A stretch of DNA of 64,000 bases from NCBI RefSeq assembly GCF_018336975.1, contig NZ_CP025572.1, forward strand, positions 3,643,112 to 3,707,111, in the 5' to 3' direction. The translations under genes and the position numbers were made by a program. The DNA comes from Marinomonas sp. CT5. Its GTDB lineage: Bacteria; Pseudomonadota; Gammaproteobacteria; Pseudomonadales; Marinomonadaceae. This document shows positions 1 through 8,214 of the stretch, piece by piece; within the stretch, counting starts at the first letter, position 1, and each line of letters begins with the position of its first letter. The notes beneath the pieces were generated by a model. The model worked only from the letters and a program-made list of their open reading frames with translations, searched no databases and was not told where the DNA came from.

Positions 1-188
1 GTCGAGATATCCATCGACGCAGCGATATCCCACAGAGCTTTTAACGTAACATTCACCTCACCTCGCTCTATTCGCCCCATATAACTGCGGTCTATCTTGG
101 ATTTTGCCGCTAAAGCTTCTTGAGAGATACCACGCGCTTTACGTTGACTCCGAATTAGCTCTCCAACCTCTTTTGCTATGTTTCTCAT
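1..188 (-). CDS. XRE-family helix-turn-helix regulator (N-terminal part; cut by window start)
   Basis: Reading the reverse strand from ATG at 188 gives 62 codons open to the window edge. They form a textbook HTH_3 domain: residues about 11-60 contain ISQEALAAKSKIDRSYMGRI and IERGEVNVTLKALWDIA, with the usual helix 2-helix 3 spacing. A GAGAT stretch about 7 bases before the ATG may be the ribosome site. The fold and the RSYMGRIERGEVNVTL core resemble controller (C) proteins of restriction-modification systems, but the family is broad. The gene is divergent from the small gene at 279 and the helicase at 776, and the tandem operator-like repeats lie between them, so it probably controls that operon and itself. 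The C-terminus is unseen, so an extra domain cannot be excluded. Confidence 0.85.
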   Translation of the reverse strand, partial: MRNIAKEVGELIRSQRKARGISQEALAAKSKIDRSYMGRIERGEVNVTLKALWDIAASMDIS

Positions 189-221
189 TTTTATATCTCA
201 AAAATGAAATACAATCGCTAA

Positions 222-252
222 TTGCGGACTATATATCCACGGACTATAATCC
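222..252 (+). promoter_or_regulatory. Promoter with tandem operator-like repeats for the cargo operon
   Basis: TTGCGG (222-227) and TATAAT (245-250) are separated by 17 bases, a good sigma-70 promoter reading rightwards. Superimposed are two quasi-palindromic repeats, GGACTATATATCC (226-238) and GGACTATAATCC (241-252), which share GGACTATA. They occupy the spacer and the -10 box, so a bound protein would block polymerase. The arrangement recalls the paired C-boxes (GACT-type half sites) bound by controller proteins, which fits the divergent XRE gene. The regulator assignment is inferred. Confidence 0.6.
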
Positions 253-278
253 GTATTTTACAAATCGAGATAGTTATT

Positions 279-779
279 TTGAGATCTAAGCCCATCGCTC
301 ACGTTGTCGAGGAGTTCTTCCAAGCAACTACACTAAAAAAAGCCACTATAAATGACGTACTCAAACACTATGTTGAAAAATACGGCGAAGACAACCCTAT
401 TGAAATGAAAAAAGCACGACATGCTATTTATCTAAAAATTCATCGTTTAGTTAAGTCAGGTGAGTTAGTCGTTGCTTCAAAAAGTGGTAAGAGTACTCAT
501 TATGCCAAAGCGAAAATTTTAGATGAAACCAAAACGCAAAAAAATACACCAATTGCCGTTGTAGCGAGTGAGAAAGAAATGCTCTTGAAGCGTAAAGCTG
601 AACTTGAGTATGAACTTGAACTATGTATTGCCGAAGCCCAAGGCTATGAGGAGATGAAGTCCCTATTACCCACTCAGCTTGATTTGTTGATATCTAAAAA
701 AAGTGAAGCTAAAAAGCGAGCGATAACACTAAACGGCTTACTAACTAGCACTCAAACCATATTACTTGCGCTCTCATGA
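279..779 (+). CDS. Hypothetical winged-helix/coiled-coil protein paired with the helicase
   Basis: The product is not recognised as a named family. The reading frame is open from a TTG at 222, but that codon lies inside the -35 box; the TTG at 279 downstream of the expected transcription start is preferred, giving about 166 residues. Residues 1-75 look like a small winged-helix domain (KKARHAIYLKIHRLVKSGEL followed by a basic SKSGKSTHYAKAK wing). Residues about 95-165 are rich in Lys, Glu and Leu with heptad spacing, predicting a coiled coil. It overlaps the helicase gene by ATGA at 776-779, so the two are translationally coupled and probably form a complex, with this protein as a DNA-recognition partner. 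Function is unknown. Confidence 0.6.
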   Translation: MRSKPIAHVVEEFFQATTLKKATINDVLKHYVEKYGEDNPIEMKKARHAIYLKIHRLVKSGELVVASKSGKSTHYAKAKILDETKTQKNTPIAVVASEKEMLLKRKAELEYELELCIAEAQGYEEMKSLLPTQLDLLISKKSEAKKRAITLNGLLTSTQTILLALS

Positions 780-2173
780 AGAAAATGCAAAACCTCTCAC
801 TAAGAACTTGGCAAAAGAGCTGTTTATCTAAAGCTTTAGAAGTCTATCAAAATGGTCAGCAAAACTTTATGTGCGTTGCTGCACCAGGTGCCGGAAAAAC
901 AAGATTTTCTGCTTCGTTAGCAAAAAGCTTATTAGATGCTAACCACATTGATTTCGTTCTTTGCTTTGCGCCCTCTGTGAGTGTCCATGGCAGCATTCAA
1001 GAAACCTTCAGCAATATATTAAATGATCGCTTTGATGGTCGAATAGGCACAAAAGGCTTGGTTATTACCTATCAAGGAATCCAATACGCCTACCAAGAAC
1101 TTGCACATGTAATAAAGAACTACCGCATTCTAATAATCTCTGATGAAATTCATCACTGCGCTTCTGGGGTAAGTAGCACGTCTAATCAATGGGGACAGTT
1201 GTTAGTTTCTTTAATATCAGAAGGCTATCCATTAACACTAACTTTGAGCGGTACTCCTTGGCGATCAGACAACACAAAAATAGCGCTTCAGAGCTATTCT
1301 GGAGAGCCGCAAGAACTTGATACAGACTTCGTGTATGGATTGGGCGACGCGGTTCGAGATAAGGTTTGTAGGAGACCTAGTTTAATATTGCTCGATAATA
1401 GCTCGATTGATGTTCAGGAGAATTCTGAAACTCATAAATTTAGTAGTATTCGACAAGCGATTGAGGCTGAAAAACTAAAATATTGCGAGCTACTAACTCA
1501 TCAAGACTCACTAAGTCAGCTCATGACTTATGCCCATGAAGAGCTGACTAGAATTAGAGGGAAACACCCTCGTGCAGCAGGGTTAGTTGTTGCATCATCA
1601 ATTGACCAAGCTAGGCGGATATCTCAATTTATTACCACTAACTTTAATGAGAGCTCTATCGTAGTTAGTTATGATCAAAATGATGCCCATGAAAACATCA
1701 GAGGCTTTCAAACTTCAACAATTGACTGGATTGTATCTATTGGTATGGTTAGTGAGGGTACAGATATCCCTCGATTACAAGTCTGTGCTTATCTGAGTAA
1801 CGTTAGAACTGAGCTTTACTTCCGTCAAGTGCTTGGCCGGATTCTACGAATGGACCAAAAGACAGATGAACCTTGTTCCATGATAGCGTTTGCTGAACCA
1901 AAGCTAATTGAATATTCAGAACGAATTAACCAGGACCTACCAGAAGATTCGATGAGAATAAAAGACCTCGAAGAGCAGACTCTAATAAAAATGGCTGATT
2001 CAAATACATCCATTCAAAGTCTAGAAAAAAACGGCCTTATGACTATGAAAACAGCGTCATCAAGCCGTACACATTCATTTGATAGGCTTCACGACATGAC
2101 ATCAGAAGCTTCATACTCTGTTAAAATGGCTTTTGATAAGGATTCTTATCGGACAACAATTCTATCTCTATAA
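776..2173 (+). CDS. SF2 DEAD/DEAH-type helicase, likely defence-related cargo
   Basis: This 465-residue protein has a complete set of superfamily 2 motifs: Walker A APGAGKT at 36-42, DEIHH at 123-127, SGTPWR (motif III) at 158-163, LVVASS (motif IV) near 270, SEGTDIP (motif V) at 326-332 and QVLGRILR (motif VI) at 351-358. The DEIHH and SGTPWR versions are typical of the COG1061/type III restriction helicase branch. No nuclease or methylase domain is fused; the last 80 residues have no recognisable domain. It is the second gene of an operon with the winged-helix protein at 279 and faces the recombination module tail to tail. A role in anti-phage defence is inferred from the family and island location only. 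Confidence 0.85.
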   Translation: MKKMQNLSLRTWQKSCLSKALEVYQNGQQNFMCVAAPGAGKTRFSASLAKSLLDANHIDFVLCFAPSVSVHGSIQETFSNILNDRFDGRIGTKGLVITYQGIQYAYQELAHVIKNYRILIISDEIHHCASGVSSTSNQWGQLLVSLISEGYPLTLTLSGTPWRSDNTKIALQSYSGEPQELDTDFVYGLGDAVRDKVCRRPSLILLDNSSIDVQENSETHKFSSIRQAIEAEKLKYCELLTHQDSLSQLMTYAHEELTRIRGKHPRAAGLVVASSIDQARRISQFITTNFNESSIVVSYDQNDAHENIRGFQTSTIDWIVSIGMVSEGTDIPRLQVCAYLSNVRTELYFRQVLGRILRMDQKTDEPCSMIAFAEPKLIEYSERINQDLPEDSMRIKDLEEQTLIKMADSNTSIQSLEKNGLMTMKTASSSRTHSFDRLHDMTSEASYSVKMAFDKDSYRTTILSL

Positions 2174-2287
2174 AAACAGAGAAGAATAAGTAAGTGGCCT
2201 AAGTTTCAGTAAGAAACAAGCCTACTCTTAGCCCTAGAGATTCCTACAAAAAAGGTAAGTGTGGACTTCCCAGAGTTTGCTAGACGT

Positions 2288-2310
2288 CAACACCAAGACT
2301 CTTGATGTTG
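2288..2310. repeat. 23-base quasi-palindrome between convergent helicase and recombinase genes
   Basis: CAACACCAAGA (2288-2298), a single C, then TCTTGATGTTG (2300-2310): eleven pairs with one G-U/T mismatch. It lies in the 148-base gap between the helicase stop and the 407-aa recombinase stop. It could fold as a hairpin but has no T-run on either side, so it is not a standard intrinsic terminator; it may be a protein-binding site. Confidence 0.5.
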
Positions 2311-2321
2311 CAATCTAGGAG

Positions 2322-3545
2322 TCATATATATTCTCTCAAATCTGTACTTGCACTTTTTCTTGACTTAAGATTTTCAAGCTCCCATTCTAACTCTTCAATT
2401 CTAGTCGCCATGGACTGCATTTCATCCTCATCCAAATCAACAGCTAAAGCATAATCTACATACCGTTTTATAGTTGTTGTTACAGATTGATGGCCAGCCT
2501 GCAGTCTTAATGCTTGCTCAACATTCCTAACATCAATTTGCTTTAGATCATTGCTTTCTCTTCTAATAATACGTTCGATTTTAATTAACCTTGCAGCAAA
2601 CCTTGTTAAACCGAAACGCCTTAAAGCGTGTGGAGTTATCTTTGGGTTAAATGAAGTTAATACTGTATAAAATGTATTTTTGCTCATTCTTGGTTTTAGA
2701 GATCTATTACCAGCATTGATGAAAACATTATCAACATCACCACATTTCGTCCAAATATTACTTATAACGTCATCTCTCTCATATTCGACATAATCCCAAG
2801 TGGCCTTTATTAAACTTTTACTCACTGTAACCTTTCTGTGCTTTCCATATTTAGTGCCTCTATGAATGTATACTTCTGACATAGAAGAATTAAAATCATC
2901 AACTCGAGGTAAATCAGAAATTTGTAAACGAATAAGTTCTTGTGATCGCAATGCGGCCTCAGTCGCCCATCTAACCATCAGCTGATTTCGGACAGCCAAG
3001 AATTCACCTACAGAGTCCTTTTGATTTCTGACTTCTTTAGTGAGGTAGTCATTCAACTCTCTTATCTCATGGACGCTAGGGATATATTTCATTGGTTTTT
3101 GTATACCGCCTTTTAGAAATGGTATACTAAAATCGTTTACTCCCTTAGAAGGCTTTTTAACTATGATGTTGAAATTAGTGTTATCTGCTTTGTTTGGCCA
3201 TCCAATCATATTTGAACAGTAAGAAGTGTTGTTTTGACACCACCAATAAAACCTACATATCGATGATAAATAAAGATCACAACTTTCATTAGATAGGCGG
3301 GAAAGAGCCTCATCACGATAACGCTCCATAGTATAATTTGTTGGTTCAGAGAGGTAATCTATTTTCTCTGATTCACAAAAATTTAACCAATGAGCTAAAT
3401 GGTCCGCATCAGCTCTCACTGTTTTATCAGCCAAACCAATATTAAACTTACGTTCAATTAACCATTCCGTCACAGGAACAACAGTTCTACCAGATGTGAA
3501 TATAACCTTCGGGCAATTACAAGGAGCTAATACCTTGTGGCTCAT
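2322..3545 (-). CDS. Catalytic tyrosine recombinase (407 aa) of island recombination module
   Basis: All catalytic landmarks of the tyrosine recombinase (phage integrase) family are visible: Arg I at R200 in AALRSQEL, a candidate beta-hairpin lysine in GTKYGKHRK (about 232-238), HALR at 306-309, AGH at 350-352 and the nucleophile Y362 in IKRYVDY. Residues 20-110 resemble a SAM-like core-binding domain. The last 40 residues are charged and possibly coiled. It is the promoter-distal gene of a four-gene unit, and its start overlaps the preceding 161-aa gene by four bases (3542-3545). In strand-biased circularizing elements and related islands a second recombinase of this size accompanies the larger ones; which enzyme cuts which strand cannot be told from sequence. 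Confidence 0.9.
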   Translation of the reverse strand: MSHKVLAPCNCPKVIFTSGRTVVPVTEWLIERKFNIGLADKTVRADADHLAHWLNFCESEKIDYLSEPTNYTMERYRDEALSRLSNESCDLYLSSICRFYWWCQNNTSYCSNMIGWPNKADNTNFNIIVKKPSKGVNDFSIPFLKGGIQKPMKYIPSVHEIRELNDYLTKEVRNQKDSVGEFLAVRNQLMVRWATEAALRSQELIRLQISDLPRVDDFNSSMSEVYIHRGTKYGKHRKVTVSKSLIKATWDYVEYERDDVISNIWTKCGDVDNVFINAGNRSLKPRMSKNTFYTVLTSFNPKITPHALRRFGLTRFAARLIKIERIIRRESNDLKQIDVRNVEQALRLQAGHQSVTTTIKRYVDYALAVDLDEDEMQSMATRIEELEWELENLKSRKSASTDLREYI

Positions 3546-4027
3546 TTCCCCTCCAGACTAATGATTTTTCTATTGGTGTTTTGATCTCGTATCTGCGCTT
3601 GAAAAATTTGATTTTTTCTCTTAGCATCAATTAATTGCCTGCGAAGCTCAGTGTTTTCTTCAGCCTGCGCGTCCCTTTCTTTCTTTGTATTCTCCAATTC
3701 AACCTTTAGTTTTTTAATTACGCCTTGAAGCTCTTTATCATTAGATTGTACTTTTAGGTCTCCTTTTTTTCTGCGTGCTTCACACTCATTTAAAAGTCCT
3801 AGAATACGTTTGTTTAACGCTGTACCACCTTTGATTGCCCTAGAAGACTTAGAAAACCTCTCATAGCGCCCCTCTGATAGAGTTACAAACCAGTTAAGGG
3901 AAAACTTAGTTGGAATAGAAAAATCGATACTAGAGCCATTTATGTAGCTTTCAAGAGCAGTTATTTTGCTCTCTATCTTCTGCATTAATAATGCTTTTAG
4001 ACCATTATCCATTTTGTAACGCCTCAA
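3542..4027 (-). CDS. Small coiled-coil recombination auxiliary protein (GmtX/TnpC-like)
   Basis: The product has 161 residues. Residues 40-75 carry a compact basic segment (LNWFVTLSEGRYERFSKSSR) and residues about 95-150 form a long heptad-rich coiled coil (KKLKVELENTKKERDAQAEE and onward). No enzymatic motif is present. It overlaps the 690-aa recombinase by 23 bases and the 407-aa recombinase by 4. A small basic coiled-coil protein encoded among two or three tyrosine recombinases is characteristic of TnpC in Tn554, of auxiliary proteins in strand-biased circularizing elements and of the third member of gamma-mobile-trio islands. An assembly or DNA-bridging role is inferred from those contexts; there is no direct proof here. 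Confidence 0.7.
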   Translation of the reverse strand: MRRYKMDNGLKALLMQKIESKITALESYINGSSIDFSIPTKFSLNWFVTLSEGRYERFSKSSRAIKGGTALNKRILGLLNECEARRKKGDLKVQSNDKELQGVIKKLKVELENTKKERDAQAEENTELRRQLIDAKRKNQIFQAQIRDQNTNRKIISLEGK

Positions 4028-6077
4028 TCATGGGTGAGGATGAACAAACCAAATCTGTTACATTAATGTGATTAATTGGTTGGTCTACTGGAAGTAAATT
4101 AGGACAGCCTTCACAACTTCCTTTAGCTGCGCTAGAACATTGTATAGCTCCGTTCTCTAAGCATTTACTTCTATTCTTGATATCAGGAGTTAGGCCAAAG
4201 CATGCTCCATCTTTGACAAAATTTAGAACATACTTATCAACTAATTTACCTTTATCTTCCATTTTTGAAATACGCTTTTCGCTCTGTCCCTCAATGACTC
4301 CAAATAATTCTGCTATTTCATTACCAATCAACGATTTATCTGATCTGAAATCACTTTCAATTAGATCAATAATCCGTTCATTTTTAACTTGCTGCATCTC
4401 CCACTGACCATCGCTATCAGTGATATAATCCATTGTCATCTCAATAGACTCATGACCTAAAAACCAATTAAGAGTAAATAAGTTAGGGTCGCGGTATTGA
4501 TAGTAATAAGCCATAGCTAAAAATCGCCTAAATTGGTGGTCAGCAAATATGAATGGTTTACCGTCTTCATCTTTTGATTCTATTCCCACGTAGTCACAAA
4601 AACCATTGAAATCCGGCCATGCTTTACCATGTTTAGAATTTGCACCAGTGACTTGCATAAGGTTATCAAATTGACTAGCTTCTCTTCCTTTCGCTGATAG
4701 ATCTTCAAGAATAGATACAGCCTTAGCCACAACCTTCAAGGTTGGTAAAGCTCGCTCACCTTGATTAAATTTTTCTTGATCAACAATCAAATACCAGAGT
4801 CCGCCTTCTTCATATGTACAATTAGATTTAAGTCCATATATCTCATCTCTTCGGCGAGCTGTAAATGCTAATATGACAAGTAAACATGCCGACACAAGGT
4901 GTTTATTAACTATTTGTTCAATAGATGTTTGTTTATGTTGATATGTTGTAATTGGGTGTGGGAAGTTAACCAGTTGATTATTTTTAATCCACTGAGAAGT
5001 AAGCTTTCTAGCATAATGTGATTGTGATTCAAGATTCCCACCACCATCTCCCTCTTTTAGCTCCTCAAATCTTTCTTTATAGATTTGCTTAGTACGCTTA
5101 AAGTAGAAATGTAGAGGATTAGCATAATCAATTACCCAGCGGATAGATTCGTCCATTACTGCATACATAATATTTTTGGGTATATTTCGGGTCTTTAAAT
5201 TAGAAGTAGTCGCCTTATTTTTAGATAATTTAGATACTTTAACATCATCCATCCACATACGATCTACTCGGTGATTTTCTGTGAAGAGGTCAGGCATTAA
5301 ATAAACTTGCCGCATTAGACCTGATAAAATTGATATCGACTTTCTAATAGTAGTTTCCGACTGAGTTTCAATATTATTTTTTATCACACCACTTCCTTTC
5401 AATTCATAACCTAGTGGCTTTAATGTTTTATATTTTAGCAACTGATATTTAGGAGCATTTTGAAGAGCTCGCGCACTGATTCCAAGCTCAGAAGAAAACC
5501 TATCGTTATCAAATTCTATTTTTTCAAAATTTGTCTTTAAATACTTTGTTGACTTCCTAATTTTTGTATAGGCCCCAATATTTCCATTAGAAATTATCTC
5601 ATCAAATCGATTTACTGCTCGTGAATCTAAGTCCAAACGCACTACTAGTCCTTTTGTAGAATAATCAGTAATAAGTTGATTAATAACAGAACTATTAATA
5701 CTAGATAAATTTGAAATATTAGGAATTATAAGTAAATATCGATAAAAATTAAACAACGTATTTGCTGCTTTATATAATGATTCAGCTGAATCTATCATAC
5801 CTAGCTTTTTATCTGTTGTAGAAGCCCTTATCAAGAGACTCATTTTTATCAATTGTACTGTGCCATAATAATTATTTAGCTTCTCACCATTCGGACCAAC
5901 AGGTATGTTTTCCCAATCAATATCATAAGTCCTTTTCATGTTTTTAGTGTCTTGCAATACCCAAATATCAGAATCATAAGAGCAGTCTTTGAACCATCTT
6001 ATCTTTAGGGATTCAATATCGCTTCTAGTATCAAAATCTGAAAAATAATTGACGTAATTAATGATTGGCAATGCCAT
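4005..6077 (-). CDS. Large catalytic tyrosine recombinase with Cys-rich tail (690 aa; GmtZ-like)
   Basis: The C-terminal half has a full catalytic set: Arg I in FTARRRDEI (R409), HQFR at 514-517, FLGH ending at H542 and the nucleophile Y551 in MTMDY. The first 390 residues are unusually long for the family and have no recognised domain. After the catalytic domain come about 130 residues with six or more cysteines (CFGL, KCLE, QCSS, SCEGC between about 637 and 672), suggesting a zinc-binding knuckle. Position two in the module, size and tail fit the large integrase of gamma-mobile-trio islands and TnpB of Tn554-like elements; the exact correspondence is inferred. Its ATG at 6077 overlaps the stop of the upstream gene by one base. 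Confidence 0.88.
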   Translation of the reverse strand: MALPIINYVNYFSDFDTRSDIESLKIRWFKDCSYDSDIWVLQDTKNMKRTYDIDWENIPVGPNGEKLNNYYGTVQLIKMSLLIRASTTDKKLGMIDSAESLYKAANTLFNFYRYLLIIPNISNLSSINSSVINQLITDYSTKGLVVRLDLDSRAVNRFDEIISNGNIGAYTKIRKSTKYLKTNFEKIEFDNDRFSSELGISARALQNAPKYQLLKYKTLKPLGYELKGSGVIKNNIETQSETTIRKSISILSGLMRQVYLMPDLFTENHRVDRMWMDDVKVSKLSKNKATTSNLKTRNIPKNIMYAVMDESIRWVIDYANPLHFYFKRTKQIYKERFEELKEGDGGGNLESQSHYARKLTSQWIKNNQLVNFPHPITTYQHKQTSIEQIVNKHLVSACLLVILAFTARRRDEIYGLKSNCTYEEGGLWYLIVDQEKFNQGERALPTLKVVAKAVSILEDLSAKGREASQFDNLMQVTGANSKHGKAWPDFNGFCDYVGIESKDEDGKPFIFADHQFRRFLAMAYYYQYRDPNLFTLNWFLGHESIEMTMDYITDSDGQWEMQQVKNERIIDLIESDFRSDKSLIGNEIAELFGVIEGQSEKRISKMEDKGKLVDKYVLNFVKDGACFGLTPDIKNRSKCLENGAIQCSSAAKGSCEGCPNLLPVDQPINHINVTDLVCSSSPMIEALQNG

Positions 6078-8158
6078 TAGATATTTACCTCAGCAACAGG
6101 AATGAGGCTTGCGTATGAGTTTTGAGTGAGTGTTGCTTTTTCTTGTGCCTCTCTCATTAATCTGGCATGCGTTGGGTCTTTTGAAAAGGTATCAAGAATG
6201 AGGGTTGTGAAAACATGCCATACTCGCCATTTATAAAAATCATTGTCGCTTAGAGTCTGATTTAATTGAACAAGAACTTCATGCCACTGTATAACATTAG
6301 CTAAATTATTTATTGAAGTTACGAATACCCCCCTTCGCTGCTTGCATGTCGGACATTTATCTACCTTGTTACATACACTACCAGCTTTTGTTCCAGGTTG
6401 AGCGCCAACGGTTGGATCAATGCAATGAATACCACCAAACTGTTGATTAATTGCATTTTGAGCTTCTTTTTGGCGCTGTTCCAAAGCAAATTCTTTATTT
6501 TCATCATACAAAATAGGGTCAATACCAATTTTCTCAGCAAAACCTTCAATATCAACTGTAAATAATGCTTGGTACCAGTTAAGAAATAATCGTATTTCTT
6601 TATCTTGTTGCCATATTTCTGGATAGTGATATGTATAGCGTTTACCCATAGTTAAAGAGCCGTGCTGGCCTTCAATCATTACTGCTGTTGCGTCCCTAGT
6701 AACAAGTCCCGTAAGAAGAAGAGCACTACCTCGTATAGCTTTAGGAGTTGTAATCCAAGCTCCGTTTGATCCTTTTTTACAAAGTTGCTTAAAAAATCGA
6801 TTAAATAACGTTAAGGATGGCCTACTCGGTGCATAAACTCGCTTATTCACACTTATTTTTACATTATTTTTATGCCACTGAAGAAATAAATATTTTTGAT
6901 CTTTCTGAATTACATTTTTGAGGAATTTTTTACGACATTCAATTTGGTGGAGGAATACATCTCTTACAGTGAGAGTTTGGGGAGCAAGCTCAACTATTCT
7001 CGTTGGAAGTTTTTTATATTTTGCCTCATGCCCACGCTGCCTTTTTTTAGTCCAATTAAGTTGAAAAGATTTTTTATCCAAATCTATTAGATCATCTTCC
7101 TTTAACCCCCAAACACTGGTTGTATTTGCATTAGTTTCAAGCATGATAAATGCGAATGCACAAACCATCCCATAATTTGAGCAACCAAGGTACCTTCGTA
7201 TATGATCCCGATTATAGTTATATCTACTCATTCTATCTGGGTGCCAAAATAAGCTGTAACGTGAATCCGTATTTAAAAGCAACCTTCCTTCGTTATAACG
7301 AATCAAATAATTTACTAAAACTGAAGTTGCGCTTCCGCCTAATGCTTCATTATACAAGTGCATTTTTGTATGAGCATCAACGTTTGATAACATAGCTTTA
7401 TGGAATTTATCTGCACAAGCACTTATCTCTAGGTTTTCAGCCCATTTTTTAGCTTGGTTTGTTGAGTCTATATATGCAATATAATCGCTAGCTGCTTGAT
7501 CTTTAAGCTGAATCTTTCTATTTTGTAACGAGGAAATTACTAAGGATATTGGGTTAAAATCAAAATCTTCCTCAGTATTCTCAAGTGCATGTTTAATCAA
7601 AGAGAGAGTATCTTCATCAAGCGAAACATCATTATCATCGAAAGAATCTACAATTTTTTGTAATTCATATTTACTTCTATTTATAAGTCGATAAAAATCA
7701 TTAGATAAAAATGTGGAACTCTGCCCAAGTCGTTGCTTTTCTTTCCATCCACGAAGTACAAGACCATGCGGAATAGTTTTAGTATAAGCCAAATACTCTA
7801 GAAGCTTTCTGACTCCCATTAATTGATTGTTACGAGTATTTAATTGGTCTTCTTGAAAGAAGGTATCAAATATATAGTTTCGATACTCGGTTAAGAGGTT
7901 TTGCCAAGCAAGATACTCTTCCGCTAACGATCCGTTATCCTGCCCAATATAGCTCCAAACTGGATGGCTTGGTCTATCTGCTAAAAACCTTAGCCATCTA
8001 GTTATATGTTGGTAATAGGTTCTTTCGGTAGATTCTGTTTTAAACGTTGCATTAAGTAACCTCCAAGCCTTTGCGACATCAAGCAAAAAATTATTCGGTA
8101 AAGTATTCGAGTAAATAGAGAATGATCTAATCGTGGTAGAGTTTACTTTTACTTCCAT
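6077..8158 (-). CDS. Degenerate tyrosine-recombinase-fold protein with Zn-ribbon-like motif (693 aa; GmtY-like)
   Basis: The C-terminal domain aligns with tyrosine recombinases: IRGS (Arg II, R476), GQH (H499) and a tyrosine nine residues on (Y508 in KRYTYHY). However the position of Arg I is Asn (N345 in TNANTTSVWGL) and the box II histidine is Lys (K473 in PKAIR). Two of the six catalytic residues are therefore missing and it is probably not an independent recombinase. Residues 590-620 contain HCID, SVCN and CPTC, a zinc-ribbon-like cluster. It is the first gene of the module. Its ATG directly follows the T-run of the recA terminator, so there is no Shine-Dalgarno sequence; an internal start is possible. 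A structural or accessory role in the recombination complex is inferred. Confidence 0.8.
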   Translation of the reverse strand: MEVKVNSTTIRSFSIYSNTLPNNFLLDVAKAWRLLNATFKTESTERTYYQHITRWLRFLADRPSHPVWSYIGQDNGSLAEEYLAWQNLLTEYRNYIFDTFFQEDQLNTRNNQLMGVRKLLEYLAYTKTIPHGLVLRGWKEKQRLGQSSTFLSNDFYRLINRSKYELQKIVDSFDDNDVSLDEDTLSLIKHALENTEEDFDFNPISLVISSLQNRKIQLKDQAASDYIAYIDSTNQAKKWAENLEISACADKFHKAMLSNVDAHTKMHLYNEALGGSATSVLVNYLIRYNEGRLLLNTDSRYSLFWHPDRMSRYNYNRDHIRRYLGCSNYGMVCAFAFIMLETNANTTSVWGLKEDDLIDLDKKSFQLNWTKKRQRGHEAKYKKLPTRIVELAPQTLTVRDVFLHQIECRKKFLKNVIQKDQKYLFLQWHKNNVKISVNKRVYAPSRPSLTLFNRFFKQLCKKGSNGAWITTPKAIRGSALLLTGLVTRDATAVMIEGQHGSLTMGKRYTYHYPEIWQQDKEIRLFLNWYQALFTVDIEGFAEKIGIDPILYDENKEFALEQRQKEAQNAINQQFGGIHCIDPTVGAQPGTKAGSVCNKVDKCPTCKQRRGVFVTSINNLANVIQWHEVLVQLNQTLSDNDFYKWRVWHVFTTLILDTFSKDPTHARLMREAQEKATLTQNSYASLIPVAEVNI

Positions 8159-8185
8159 AAAAAATGGGGGCTATTACTAGCCCCC
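8159..8185 (-). terminator. Intrinsic terminator of island recA, abutting the recombinase start codon
   Basis: On the minus strand GGGGGCTA pairs perfectly with TAGCCCCC (8-base stem, 4-base loop, 8166-8185) and is followed by ATTTTTTA that runs straight into the ATG at 8158. It should end most transcripts coming from recA before they enter the recombinase genes. Confidence 0.9.
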
Positions 8186-8214
8186 ACCAAATTAAAAAGA
8201 AAGAACCTTTAAGC

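Noticed and set aside
222..278. Extra 19 N-terminal codons of the cargo winged-helix gene from TTG 222
   Set aside because: They lie inside the -35/-10 region and the operator repeats; the transcript should start near 257.
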